Shown here: positions 8,527 to 16,448 of the stretch, piece by piece
Numbering within the stretch: the stretch's first letter is position 1
Layout: every line of letters begins with the position of its first letter
DNA from: Acidobacteriota bacterium
GTDB taxonomy: Bacteria; Acidobacteriota; Vicinamibacteria; Vicinamibacterales; CAVVIG01
NCBI GenBank assembly: GCA_003222535.1
Contig: QHWJ01000334.1
Location: forward strand, 1-57,881
Direction: 5' to 3'
Length of the DNA stretch: 57,881 bases
Made by a program: the position numbers and the translations under genes
Notes under the pieces: model-generated
What the model was told of the DNA's origin: nothing
Seen by the model: only the letters and a program-made list of their open reading frames with translations
The model's database searches: none

Positions 8527-9639
8527 TCAGGGCGCGGCCTGGAAATCGGCGAAGGATTGCTGGATGCGGTGGAGAAATGCCGTCTCGAAGTCGATGCCCT
8601 CCCCGAGATCGCGCAGCAGATTGGCGATCGCGAAGCCGCCGGCCTGCTGGAGCAGCCGCCACACGGCGAGCGCACTTGCCGCGTATGCGATCTGCGCCTG
8701 ATCGCCGGTCAACCGCCCGAAGCCCGACTGCAGCGCGCCGAGGGACACGCGCCCGGTCGTGAGCCCCATGCGCTTCTCGGCCCACGCCAGATCGCCCGTT
8801 TCGAGCGCGGTCGCCAACCCTTCGTTCAACCACGTCGGCACGCCGCGCGAGGCGAGGCTTCGGACGAGGGCATGTGTGAACTCGTGTGACAGGACACGGT
8901 CGAGCTCCTCCGGTTTCTCGAGCGCGCCGCGCATCGGGACGCGGATGATCCCGTCGTACGCCGCGGCGGCCCACTCCGGCGACCGCGTGATGTCGCGAAA
9001 CTGCTCGCCCGTGTACAACACGACGCGCACAGGTTCGGTCGGATACGTGCCGAGCAGCTGGCCGATGCGCCAGTAGGCGCGGTCCAGCACGTCGAGCGCC
9101 TCCGACGCAACCCGCGCTTCCGCCGGCCCCTCGAACGACACCGTGAAGTGCGAGCCGATCGCCTGCTGCATCCGATCGTGCAGCTCGGCCTCGCGCTGCC
9201 AGCGATCGAGCGTCGCCTTCGCCTCCCGATCGTCCGGCGTCATGGTGAGCAGCGTGTCGTAGGTCCGGATGGCCCCCGTGATGTCCCCCATGCGACGCTG
9301 AATCTGTCCGAGCAGCGCGCGCGCCTCGATCAGCTTCGCGTCGAGCGCGAGCGCGCGCTCGAGCGCATCTTTCGCGTCGCCGTCGCGGCGTTCGAGCGAG
9401 GCGGCCATTCCGGCTCCGAGGTGCAGGCGCGCGTTCTTCGGGTCGGCGGCGATCGCTTCGCGGAAGGCTTCCGCCGCCGCGTGCGCCTGGCCCGCCCTCA
9501 GCGCACTCCATGCACCCCGCTCGATCAGGGCGGTCCGTGGATCGATCTGGGCCAGGAGCGTGCAGGAGAAACGGGAACACGCTCCTGGCAGCACCGCGAA
9601 GCCGACCGTCAGCACGAGCGCTAAGCAGTTGCGTTTCAT
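8527..9639 (-). CDS. TPR protein with peptidase-MA-like (HExxH) domain
   Basis: 370 residues, starting at an ATG with a GGAGA site. A signal-type N-terminus (LALVLTVGFAVLPGACSRF) is followed by about three tetratricopeptide repeats (residues about 45-150). A gluzincin-like domain then carries LSHEFTHALV, matching HExxH zinc-protease motifs, and PTWLNEGLATALE, the downstream Glu-containing motif. Such proteins are exported and probably act on cell-surface proteins, but the substrate is not known. Confidence 0.82.
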   Translation of the reverse strand: MKRNCLALVLTVGFAVLPGACSRFSCTLLAQIDPRTALIERGAWSALRAGQAHAAAEAFREAIAADPKNARLHLGAGMAASLERRDGDAKDALERALALDAKLIEARALLGQIQRRMGDITGAIRTYDTLLTMTPDDREAKATLDRWQREAELHDRMQQAIGSHFTVSFEGPAEARVASEALDVLDRAYWRIGQLLGTYPTEPVRVVLYTGEQFRDITRSPEWAAAAYDGIIRVPMRGALEKPEELDRVLSHEFTHALVRSLASRGVPTWLNEGLATALETGDLAWAEKRMGLTTGRVSLGALQSGFGRLTGDQAQIAYAASALAVWRLLQQAGGFAIANLLRDLGEGIDFETAFLHRIQQSFADFQAAP

Positions 9640-9809
9640 CACGTCTCCAAGAATAATGAGTCGCCAACCGCCTGCCGTCGAACGGCGCTCATATGCCTGC
9701 GTTCCGGGAACGGGACCACTCACGCCAAAACGTGATGCGCTCATCTGTCTGCATCCTAATTCATTTATCGTTTCCTCACAGCCAGATGCTATTCTTGCCA
9801 ACTTTATCC

Positions 9810-10073
9810 ATGCCTCAGCCGGCCTCGACCCTGATCGAAGAAGGCGTGCTCGACGTGCTCCAAAACGTCAGTCGCAGACCGATCGAACCCACGCTCGAGA
9901 GCGATCTGGTCGCCGACCTCGGGTTCGATTCGCTGCAGATCCTCGAGGCGATCGCCGAGCTGGAAGATCGCTTCGACATCTCGATTCCGCTCAACGACGT
10001 TCCCGCGACGCGGACGGTCGCGCAGGTGGTGACACAGGTCGCCCGCCTCGTCGACGAGCGGCCGAAAGCCTGA
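9810..10073 (+). CDS. acpR: Acyl carrier protein, ceramide-pathway type (AcpR-like)
   Basis: 87 residues. The phosphopantetheine attachment site is the Ser of LGFDSLQ, followed by the usual acidic helix (EAIAELEDRFDISIP). The gene is immediately followed by an acyl-AMP ligase and a serine palmitoyltransferase-like gene. That is the context of the dedicated acyl carrier protein used in bacterial sphingolipid synthesis, where the loaded acyl chain is condensed with serine. Its stop overlaps the ATG of the next frame (TGATG), so the genes are coupled. The ACP call is firm; the sphingolipid role is inferred from neighbours. Confidence 0.85.
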   Translation: MPQPASTLIEEGVLDVLQNVSRRPIEPTLESDLVADLGFDSLQILEAIAELEDRFDISIPLNDVPATRTVAQVVTQVARLVDERPKA

Positions 10074-10216
10074 TGTCCGGATTGCGGACGTTGCCCGAGG
10101 CGCTGGCTCAGGCCGCGCGCACCGACGCAGGCTATTGCTTCGTGTCGTCGGACACGGACACCTGGTGTGCGGCGATCTCGTCGCGCTGGTGCTTCCAGAC
10201 GCCCGACAGTTTCTGA
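10073..10216 (+). pseudogene. N-terminal piece of the acyl-AMP ligase in a different frame
   Basis: The ATG overlapping the ACP stop opens a frame reading MSGLRTLPEALAQAARTDAG-YCFVSSD, which is how fatty acyl-AMP ligases begin. The main ligase frame picks up at CGDLVALVLPDARQF, so about 30 residues (the usual TYAELxxRA segment) are missing between the two and the frame changes near 10160. This could be a real deletion or an assembly error. Confidence 0.55.
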
Positions 10217-11691
10217 CGACGTTGTTCGGCGCATCGATTGCGGGCGTCACGCCCGCGTCGCTCTCCCCCCCGGCCACCGGCGACTTGACGCGCTACATGG
10301 AGCTCACGGCCGGCGTCCTGCGCGCGTCCGGCGCCCGCGCGGTGATCACGACCGGCGCGCTCGCGCCCTCGTTCAAGGAGGCGCGCGCCATCTGTCCAGA
10401 GCTCTCGCTCGTCCTGTGCCGCGAGAGCCTCGACGCGCCGGCGCTCGACCCCGACGCGCTCCCGTCGCTCGACGACATCGCCTTCGTGCAGTTCACCTCC
10501 GGATCGACGTCGTTGCCGAAAGGCGTGGCGCTGACGCACGCGAACTTGTCGGCCAATATCGATGCGTTCGGTGGACCCTCGGGCGTCGCCGCTTCCGCCG
10601 AGGACGTCGGCGTGAGCTGGCTGCCCCTCAATCACGACATGGGCCTGGTCGGCATGGCGCTCGGGGCGGTCTATACCGGGCGGCCGTGCGTGCTGTTGTC
10701 CCCGCACGCCTTTGTCAAGCGTCCGACCGAATGGCTGCGTGCGATGACGCGTCATCGCGGCACGATCAGCTTCGCGCCGAATTTCGCCTACGACCTCTGC
10801 GTTCGCCGCGTGAAGGATCTGGAGGGGCTGGACCTTTCGAGCTGGCGAGTCGCCGGCTGCGGCTCGGAACCGATCCACGCCCCGACGCTCGCCGCCTTCG
10901 CGGGGAGATTTTCCTCGGCCGGATTCCGCGACACGAGCTTTCTTCCGTGTTACGGGCTTGCCGAGCACGTGCTGGCGGCGACGTTTCCGCCGCGCGGCCG
11001 CCGGCCACGGACCGACCACGTGTCGGCCGACGAGCTGACCGGGCCGCGCCTCGCCGTGCCGCGGGACGGCGGGCACCTCTCGCTCTCGTTCGTGAGCTGC
11101 GGATCCGCGCTGCCCGGGCACCGGATCCAGATCGCCGGGGAGGACGGCCGGCCCCTGCCGGAGCGTCATGTCGGCGAGATCTTCCTCGCTGGCCCGTCGG
11201 TCATGCTGGGCTACTATCGGCAGGAAGCGCTGACGGCTCAGACGCTTCGCGACGGCTGGCTGCGCACTGGCGATCTCGGTTACCTCTCGGGGGGCGAACT
11301 GTTCGTCTGCGGCCGCACGAAGGACACCATCATCGTCAACGGCCGGAAGTATCATCCGCAGGATCTGGAATGGGCCGTGGACGCCCTCGGCGGAGTGCGC
11401 CGCGGACGCGTTGTGGCATTCGGCGCCGCCGAGAGCGGGAGGCCGGACCGCGTCGTGATCGTCGTCGAGCCGAGCGGGACGGTGCCGGCCGACGTGCTCA
11501 CCGACAGTATTCGGCGCCGGATCGGGGACCTGTTCGGCCTCTACGTGGACGATGTGGCAGTCGTGCGCAGCGGAACCGTCGGCCGCACGACGAGCGGGAA
11601 AGTGCAGCGCGCGGTGACCAAGGCTCGCTACGAACGCGGTGAGCTCGCCTGCGAAGGGCTCAGGGCGCAGGGCCTGGGGCGCAGCGCTTAA
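10135..11691 (+). CDS. Fatty acyl-AMP ligase / acyl-ACP synthetase-like adenylating enzyme
   Basis: 518 codons from a TTG, with no convincing ribosome site there; the natural start is probably the ATG at 10073 in another frame. ANL-superfamily motifs are clear: the P-loop FTSGSTSLPKGV, SWLPLNHDMGLVG, YGLAEH, WLRTGDLGYL, GRTKDTIIVNGRKYHPQDLE and a C-terminal TTSGKVQR with the catalytic Lys. These enzymes activate a fatty acid as acyl-AMP and load it on an acyl carrier protein. Position between ACP and serine palmitoyltransferase suggests it primes the sphingoid base pathway. If the N-terminal frameshift is real, the protein lacks about 70 residues. Confidence 0.82.
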   Translation: MLRVVGHGHLVCGDLVALVLPDARQFLTTLFGASIAGVTPASLSPPATGDLTRYMELTAGVLRASGARAVITTGALAPSFKEARAICPELSLVLCRESLDAPALDPDALPSLDDIAFVQFTSGSTSLPKGVALTHANLSANIDAFGGPSGVAASAEDVGVSWLPLNHDMGLVGMALGAVYTGRPCVLLSPHAFVKRPTEWLRAMTRHRGTISFAPNFAYDLCVRRVKDLEGLDLSSWRVAGCGSEPIHAPTLAAFAGRFSSAGFRDTSFLPCYGLAEHVLAATFPPRGRRPRTDHVSADELTGPRLAVPRDGGHLSLSFVSCGSALPGHRIQIAGEDGRPLPERHVGEIFLAGPSVMLGYYRQEALTAQTLRDGWLRTGDLGYLSGGELFVCGRTKDTIIVNGRKYHPQDLEWAVDALGGVRRGRVVAFGAAESGRPDRVVIVVEPSGTVPADVLTDSIRRRIGDLFGLYVDDVAVVRSGTVGRTTSGKVQRAVTKARYERGELACEGLRAQGLGRSA

Positions 11692-11774
11692 CAGCCCGTG
11701 GTGAAAGTCCCGGCGTCGCACCGAGGCCGGCGAGGCGCCCCGAATGCAGCCGGACTTTCACCACGGGCTGTTAA
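11688..11774. terminator. Long perfect inverted repeat at the ligase stop
   Basis: Two 23-bp arms, perfectly complementary, separated by about 41 bp. The left arm contains the TAA of the acyl-AMP ligase and the core GCCCGTGGTGAAAGTCC. RNA from it would form a very stable hairpin, so it could terminate transcription or protect the mRNA end. It could equally be a small mobile palindrome. Confidence 0.6.
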
Positions 11775-11812
11775 AGTCGGAAGTGAAATGAGACGTGACT
11801 GTAGAACTTAGA

Positions 11813-11871
11813 GCTGACCAACTGGCAGCTCGCAACTAGCAGCTAGCAACTAGCAACTAGCAACTCAGTAA
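11813..11871. repeat. 7-bp tandem repeat (CAACTAG) before serine palmitoyltransferase
   Basis: At least four copies of the heptamer CAACTAG with variants (CAGCTAG, CAACTGG) end about 12 bp before the ATG of the serine palmitoyltransferase gene. The repeat occupies the position expected for promoter or leader sequence. Confidence 0.8.
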
Positions 11872-11883
11872 CAATGTGAAGTG

Positions 11884-13077
11884 ATGGACCTGCTCGACAA
11901 GCTGCGGGCGGTTGAGGAGCGATGCTCGACCATTACGGACCGGTCCGCGATCCCCGGCCTGACGATCATCGACCGTGTGCTCGGTCCGTGCGAAGTTGTC
12001 GTGCAGGGGCGGCCGACCTTGATGTTCGGCTCGAACAACTATCTCGGGTTGACGCTGCATCCCGACGTGATCGAGGCGTCGCGCCGCGCGGTGGTCGAGT
12101 ACGGGACGGGCACCACCGGCTCGCGAACCGCCAACGGCACGCTGGCGATCCACGCGGAGCTCGAGCGCACGTTCGCCGACTGGTTCGGCAAGCGCCACGC
12201 GATCATCTTCAGCACCGGCTATCAGGCCAACCTGTCGTTGATCGGAGGCCTGTGCGGCGCCGGCGACGTCGTCCTCATCGACAGCGACAGCCACGCCAGC
12301 ATTTACGATGCCACACGGCAGACCGCGGCGCAGGTCATCGGCTTCCGGCACAACTCCGCCGAAAGCCTGCGGAAGAAGCTCGAGCGGCTGCCGGGCGGCG
12401 GACGCAACCGGCTCGTGGTCGTGGAAGGGCTGTATTCCATCCGCGGCGACGTCGCACCGCTCCGCGATATCGTCGCGGTGTGCCGCGCGCACGGCGCGTA
12501 TCTGCTGGTGGACGAAGCGCATTCGCTCGGGACCTACGGGCCCAACGGCCTGGGCTGCGCGGAAGATCAGGGCGTCCTGCACGACGTCGATTTCATCGTC
12601 GGCACGTTCTCGAAATCGCTGGCCGGAATCGGCGGCGTCTGCGTGTCGGACCATCCCGAGTTGCGCGCGCTGCATTTTCTCGCGCGAGCGTACGTCTTCA
12701 CGGCGTCCGGATCGCCGTCGAACATCGCGAGCGTCGGCGCCGCACTCAACGTCGTGCGCCGGCACCCCGAGCTGCGCGATCAGCTCTGGGCGAACGTTCG
12801 CCGCCTGCGCCAGGGCCTGCGCGATCTCGGCTACGTGATTGGCGAGACGGAGTCGCCGATCGTGCCGATTCTGACCGGCGACGAAGAGCGGACCGTCGCG
12901 CTGTGGCAGCGTCTGCTGGCCGACGGGCTGTACGTGAACCTGATCGCGCCGCCGGGTTGTCCGGTGGACGAATGCGTCCTGCGCGCGAGCTGTTCCGCCG
13001 CCCACACCTCCGAGCAGGTCGTTCGAGCGCTCGGCATCTTCGCGCACGCCAGCCTGCAGATGCAGTCCGCCGTCTGA
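11884..13077 (+). CDS. spt: Serine palmitoyltransferase-like alpha-oxoamine synthase
   Basis: 397 residues, PLP-dependent fold type I. Diagnostic segments are FGSNNYLGLTLHPDVIEA, GTGTTGSRTANGTLAIHAELE, the cofactor-binding VDEAHSLGTYGPNG and the Schiff-base lysine in VGTFSKSLAGIGG. The family condenses an acyl thioester with an amino acid (AONS, KBL, ALAS, SPT). Adjacent ACP, acyl-AMP ligase, CerR-like and bCerS-like genes favour serine palmitoyltransferase, making 3-oxosphinganine from acyl-ACP and serine. KBL or AONS remain formally possible on sequence alone. A GTG three bases upstream is an alternative start. It is convergent with the CerR-like gene. Confidence 0.85.
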   Translation: MDLLDKLRAVEERCSTITDRSAIPGLTIIDRVLGPCEVVVQGRPTLMFGSNNYLGLTLHPDVIEASRRAVVEYGTGTTGSRTANGTLAIHAELERTFADWFGKRHAIIFSTGYQANLSLIGGLCGAGDVVLIDSDSHASIYDATRQTAAQVIGFRHNSAESLRKKLERLPGGGRNRLVVVEGLYSIRGDVAPLRDIVAVCRAHGAYLLVDEAHSLGTYGPNGLGCAEDQGVLHDVDFIVGTFSKSLAGIGGVCVSDHPELRALHFLARAYVFTASGSPSNIASVGAALNVVRRHPELRDQLWANVRRLRQGLRDLGYVIGETESPIVPILTGDEERTVALWQRLLADGLYVNLIAPPGCPVDECVLRASCSAAHTSEQVVRALGIFAHASLQMQSAV

Positions 13078-13095
13078 CCGCGCCGCTCGGCTGAG

Positions 13096-13194
13096 GAGCG
13101 CGTGAAAAAATCTCGGTAGTGTCCGCCTTCAGGCGGACTCTATCGGGTGCGGCTGAAGCCGGACACTACCAGAGACGCGATTTTTCACGCGCTC
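13096..13194. repeat. Inverted-repeat element, copy A (GAGCGCGTGAAAAAATC ends)
   Basis: Ends GAGCGCGTGAAAAAATC and its exact complement enclose an inner imperfect palindrome (GGTAGTGTCCG ... CGGACACTACC), itself containing GTCCGCCTTCAGGCGGAC. It lies between the convergent spt and cerR genes and could act as a bidirectional terminator. The ends resemble those of two elements at 32417-32530 and 48577-48696. Confidence 0.7.
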
Positions 13195-13227
13195 TGAGGC
13201 CCTCGCGCTCCAGGCGAGCCGGTAGTC

Positions 13228-14271
13228 TCACAACCACCGTTTCTGTCTGTACCAGGCCGCAGTCTGGGCGAGGCCTTGCGCCAGATCGACTTCGGCGACG
13301 ATCCCGAGACGGTCGCGCAGCCGGTCGACTCGACAGACGAATCCTTCCGCCGACAGCTCGACGTAGCGCGTTCCGTTGAGGGCGAGCGGACGTCCGCGGA
13401 TGGCGCCGCCGATGTCGCCGGCGATGGCGGCGAGGCGCACGAGCGCCAGCGGCACCCTGAGGATCAGAGCTGTGCGGCCGGCGGCCGATCGCACGCCTTC
13501 GAGCAGCTCGCGACCGGTGGCGGGGTGCGGATGGCCGGCGAAGACCGTCTGGCGATCGGCGCTGTCGAGCGCGGCCACGATCGTTCTGATGAGATCGCTG
13601 ACGTGGATCATCGTGTACGCGGCACCCGCCCGTCCGACGAGCGGCAGCACGCCGTGCGCCGCGAGCTGAAACAGAGGAAGCATCGCGCGATCACCGGGGC
13701 CGTACACGATGCCGGGCCGCAGGACAATCCAGCGCAGGTCGGGCATCGCCGCGAGCACGCGTTCGCCTTCGAGCTTGCTGCGGCCGTACGGCGTCACGGG
13801 TGCGGCCGGATCATCTTCCGATCTCGGACGGCCGGCTGACGCGGGACCGGCGGCGGCGAGGCTCGACACGTGGATCAGCCGGACGCCGGCCGCTCGCGCG
13901 GCGTCTGCGACCGCGCGCGTGCCCCCGACGTTGACGTCGAAGAGCTCCCGCTCGCGGATCGTTGAGACGACGCCCGCCAGATGCACGACGGCGTCGACGT
14001 CCCGAAACGCGTCGGCCAGCGCGGCACGTTCGAGCCCTGTGCGGACGACGGTCAAGATGCGGTGGGGTGAGCCGGGTGGGTCGGGGTCGGTTAGGTGGAG
14101 TGGGGCGCGTAGGTCGGGTAGGTCAGGTGGGGCAGCAAGTGTGTGAAGATGGGCGGCGACAGACGAGGGGCGTACGATTGCGCGCACCTCCACGCCGCGC
14201 TCGACGAGGTTCGCAACGAGGTGGGTGCCGATGAAGCCGGTCGCCCCCGTCACGGCGACGCGTCTCGTCAT
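13228..14271 (-). CDS. cerR: NAD(P)-dependent epimerase/reductase, CerR-like
   Basis: 347 residues, extended SDR. VTGATGFIGTHLV binds the dinucleotide; HVSSLAAAGP and PYGRSKLEGE give the Ser and YxxxK catalytic residues. In bacterial ceramide pathways a protein of this family (CerR) reduces the 3-oxo group of the sphingolipid intermediate. It sits beside spt and the bCerS-like gene, supporting that role. Residues about 47-72 (rich in Pro, Asp and Leu) interrupt the region between beta-strands 2 and 3. The DNA there (14056-14133) is made of GTAGGTCGGGTAGGTC-type words like an intergenic repeat at 50955-51003, so this is an in-frame repeat insertion in a loop. Confidence 0.82.
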   Translation of the reverse strand: MTRRVAVTGATGFIGTHLVANLVERGVEVRAIVRPSSVAAHLHTLAAPPDLPDLRAPLHLTDPDPPGSPHRILTVVRTGLERAALADAFRDVDAVVHLAGVVSTIRERELFDVNVGGTRAVADAARAAGVRLIHVSSLAAAGPASAGRPRSEDDPAAPVTPYGRSKLEGERVLAAMPDLRWIVLRPGIVYGPGDRAMLPLFQLAAHGVLPLVGRAGAAYTMIHVSDLIRTIVAALDSADRQTVFAGHPHPATGRELLEGVRSAAGRTALILRVPLALVRLAAIAGDIGGAIRGRPLALNGTRYVELSAEGFVCRVDRLRDRLGIVAEVDLAQGLAQTAAWYRQKRWL

Positions 14272-14348
14272 TCAATCACCCATCACCCGAACACCCCGAA
14301 CACACCAATTAACCAATCCAATTACTCGATTACCCGATTACCCGATAC
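14272..14348. repeat. Degenerate tandem repeat (CGATTACC and CACCCGAA words)
   Basis: Words CGATTACC, ACCAATTAACCAATCC and CACCCGAACACCC are repeated between the bCerS-like and CerR-like genes. The repeat contains the stop codon of the former and ends exactly before the ATG of the latter. Confidence 0.75.
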
Positions 14349-15450
14349 TCTTTTCGTATATCCGATACGTCTTGTAGCGGCGCGCGCCGGCCAGTTCGGC
14401 GGTCTGGTTGATGTTGCGGTTGTCCTCGAGCACCCACGAAAACTCGGCGCGCCGGTACCGGCCGCCTTGCACTCGCCGGTGCAGCTCGATGAGCAGCAGC
14501 GGATAGAGGCCGAGCGCTCGATAGTTGGCCTCGACGCCCAGGATCAGCAGCCGCACCTGATCGACGTAGCCCTTGCGCATCAGCAGCCGTATCAGCCCCA
14601 GAGGAAAGAGCCGCCCGTTGGTGCCTTTGAGCGCCTGGTTGACGTCGGGAATCGCGATCGCGCACGCGACCGCGCGTCCCTCGACTTCGGCGCACACGGC
14701 GCACCGGGGATCGAAGATCGGCTTCAGCTCGGTGGCGAGCCGGCGGAACTCGTCTGCCGTGGGCGCGACGAAGCCCCAATTGTGCTCCCAGGCCCGGACA
14801 TAGATCAGCCGCAGCCGCTCGACCTCACGGGTGAACTCGGCGAGGTTCAATGCGCGGACAACGATCCTGTGGCGATCGCGGGCGCGTTCGGCGAGCCTGA
14901 CGAGCAGGGGCAGCGGGTCCCGTTCGAGGTCGTACAGCCACGCAAACAGATCTTTCACCTTCTGATAGCCCGCCGACTCGATGTGCGCGGCGTATGCGCG
15001 CGGGTTGTGCGGCATCATCACCATCGGATCGCTGTCGAACCCGTCGATGAGCAGGCCGGCGCTCTCGTTCAGCGAGGGATTGATCGGGCCTCGCACGCGC
15101 GCGCGGCCGCGCGCCTTCGCCCATCCCTCCACCGCGCCGAGCAGCGCGCGGGCGGCCTCCGCGTCCTCGGCCTCGAAAAAACCGAACATGGCCGCGTTGT
15201 CGTGGTGTGTCTCGTTGTGCAGGCGGTCGTCGATGGCCGCGACGCGCCCGACGATCGTGTCGCCGCGCCTGGCGAGCAGGAGCTCGACGTCGGCGTGCGC
15301 GAAAAACGGATTCTTCTTCGGCGTCAGCCGCTCGCGCTCCGCCAGGCGGAGCGGCGGCACCCAGCGCGGATCGCCGGCGTTCCGCTCGTACGCGTAGTCG
15401 ATGAACCGGCGGAAGTCGCGCCGGCCGCTGACAGGTCGGATCTCCGTCAA
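14338..15450 (-). CDS. bcerS: GNAT-fold N-acyltransferase, bacterial ceramide synthase (bCerS)-like
   Basis: 370 residues from a TTG that overlaps an upstream stop (TTGA). Characteristic segments are GDPRWVPPLRLAERERL, NPFFAHADVELLLARR, a central AMFGFFEAEDAEAARALL, RGPINPSLNESAGLLIDGF and VMMPHNPRAYAAHIESAGY. This is the roughly 370-400-residue family to which the Caulobacter ceramide synthase belongs; members N-acylate the sphingoid base. Such proteins are often annotated only as N-acetyltransferases. It lies directly upstream of the CerR-like gene on the same strand. The family match is from memory of its motifs and would need a profile search. Confidence 0.72.
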   Translation of the reverse strand: MTEIRPVSGRRDFRRFIDYAYERNAGDPRWVPPLRLAERERLTPKKNPFFAHADVELLLARRGDTIVGRVAAIDDRLHNETHHDNAAMFGFFEAEDAEAARALLGAVEGWAKARGRARVRGPINPSLNESAGLLIDGFDSDPMVMMPHNPRAYAAHIESAGYQKVKDLFAWLYDLERDPLPLLVRLAERARDRHRIVVRALNLAEFTREVERLRLIYVRAWEHNWGFVAPTADEFRRLATELKPIFDPRCAVCAEVEGRAVACAIAIPDVNQALKGTNGRLFPLGLIRLLMRKGYVDQVRLLILGVEANYRALGLYPLLLIELHRRVQGGRYRRAEFSWVLEDNRNINQTAELAGARRYKTYRIYEKSIG

Positions 15451-15550
15451 TGCGACAGCCGGACGACGCGGTTGAACAGCGTCACCTTGCCGTCGCCGTC
15501 GGTGGCCCCGATGAAATCGTCTCCCACCACGCGACATACGTTAGCATCAC

Positions 15551-16366
15551 GTGGGGCGTCGCGACGTGCGTTCTTCGGAGTGGCTTTCGTTCGCGTACTT
15601 CGGCCTATTGATCGCGCTCGCCTGGATGCGCCCGCTGCCGGCGATCCGCCGCCTGCAAATCGCGGCGATCGGTCTTCCGATGTGCGGCGCCATCCTGTGG
15701 ATGGCGCGAAACGCCGGCACGTCGGTCCGCGACTGGGCGCCGGCGGCGATCATCCTCGTCGGCTACTACCTGTCCGGCCGCTTCTTCGTGCAGCCGTCTC
15801 CAACCCTTGAACGCCGGCTCGCGGAGTGGGACCGTCGTCTCCTTGGCGATCCGGCGCCGAGCTTTGCACGCTGGCCGCGCCCCCTGCTCGCCTTCCTCGA
15901 GGTTGTCTACATGGGCTGCTTTCTCCTCGTGCCGGCCGGGTTTGCCGCGCTGGCCTTGACCGGCCGCGCCGCGCAGGCCGATCGCTACTGGACGCTGGTC
16001 GTCGGCGCGGAATTCGGCGCCTTCGCGCCGCTGAGCTTCGTCCAGACGCGCCCGCCCTGGGCGCTCGAGCGGACGGCTGCGCCGCCGCGCGGCGTTGACG
16101 GGGCCGTCCACCGCCTCGCGTCGCGAGCGGTCCGCGACTTTACGATCAACGCCAACACGTTTCCGAGCGGACACGTCGCCGGTTCGCTCGCCGTCGCGTT
16201 CGCCCTGCTCGGGCCGATGCCGTGGGTCGGCGCGATCGTTCTGCTCCTGGCCGCCAGCATCAGCGTCGCCTGTGTCGTGGGGCGCTACCATTACGTGGTC
16301 GATGCGCTTGCCGGCGGCGCGCTGGCGTTGGTCATCTGGGGAATCGTGAACGCAGCCGGACTGTAA
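15551..16366 (+). CDS. PAP2-family membrane phosphatase/phosphotransferase
   Basis: 271 residues with about six membrane helices. The PAP2 active-site motifs are NTFPSGHVAGS (motif 2) and VVGRYHYVVDALAG (motif 3, with the His/Asp pair); a weak motif 1 may be FVQTRPPW. The first Met codon is a GTG. PAP2 proteins dephosphorylate lipid phosphates or, in the Aur1-like branch, transfer phospho-inositol to ceramide. Position next to the ceramide genes, divergent from the bCerS-like gene, makes a head-group or sphingolipid phosphate role attractive but unproven. Confidence 0.85.
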   Translation: MGRRDVRSSEWLSFAYFGLLIALAWMRPLPAIRRLQIAAIGLPMCGAILWMARNAGTSVRDWAPAAIILVGYYLSGRFFVQPSPTLERRLAEWDRRLLGDPAPSFARWPRPLLAFLEVVYMGCFLLVPAGFAALALTGRAAQADRYWTLVVGAEFGAFAPLSFVQTRPPWALERTAAPPRGVDGAVHRLASRAVRDFTINANTFPSGHVAGSLAVAFALLGPMPWVGAIVLLLAASISVACVVGRYHYVVDALAGGALALVIWGIVNAAGL

Positions 16367-16448
16367 CGGCCGAGCTGCGGACAGACTCGCCCTCCATCCA
16401 CGCTCTACCGGTTCGTCGCGCTGGACACCGCCGTATCGACGGGCGACA

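Noticed and set aside
9800-12000. Long minus-strand frames opposite the acyl-AMP ligase and serine palmitoyltransferase
   Set aside because: They are Arg/Ala/His-rich shadows of GC-rich genes with no motif; the plus-strand genes have complete signatures.
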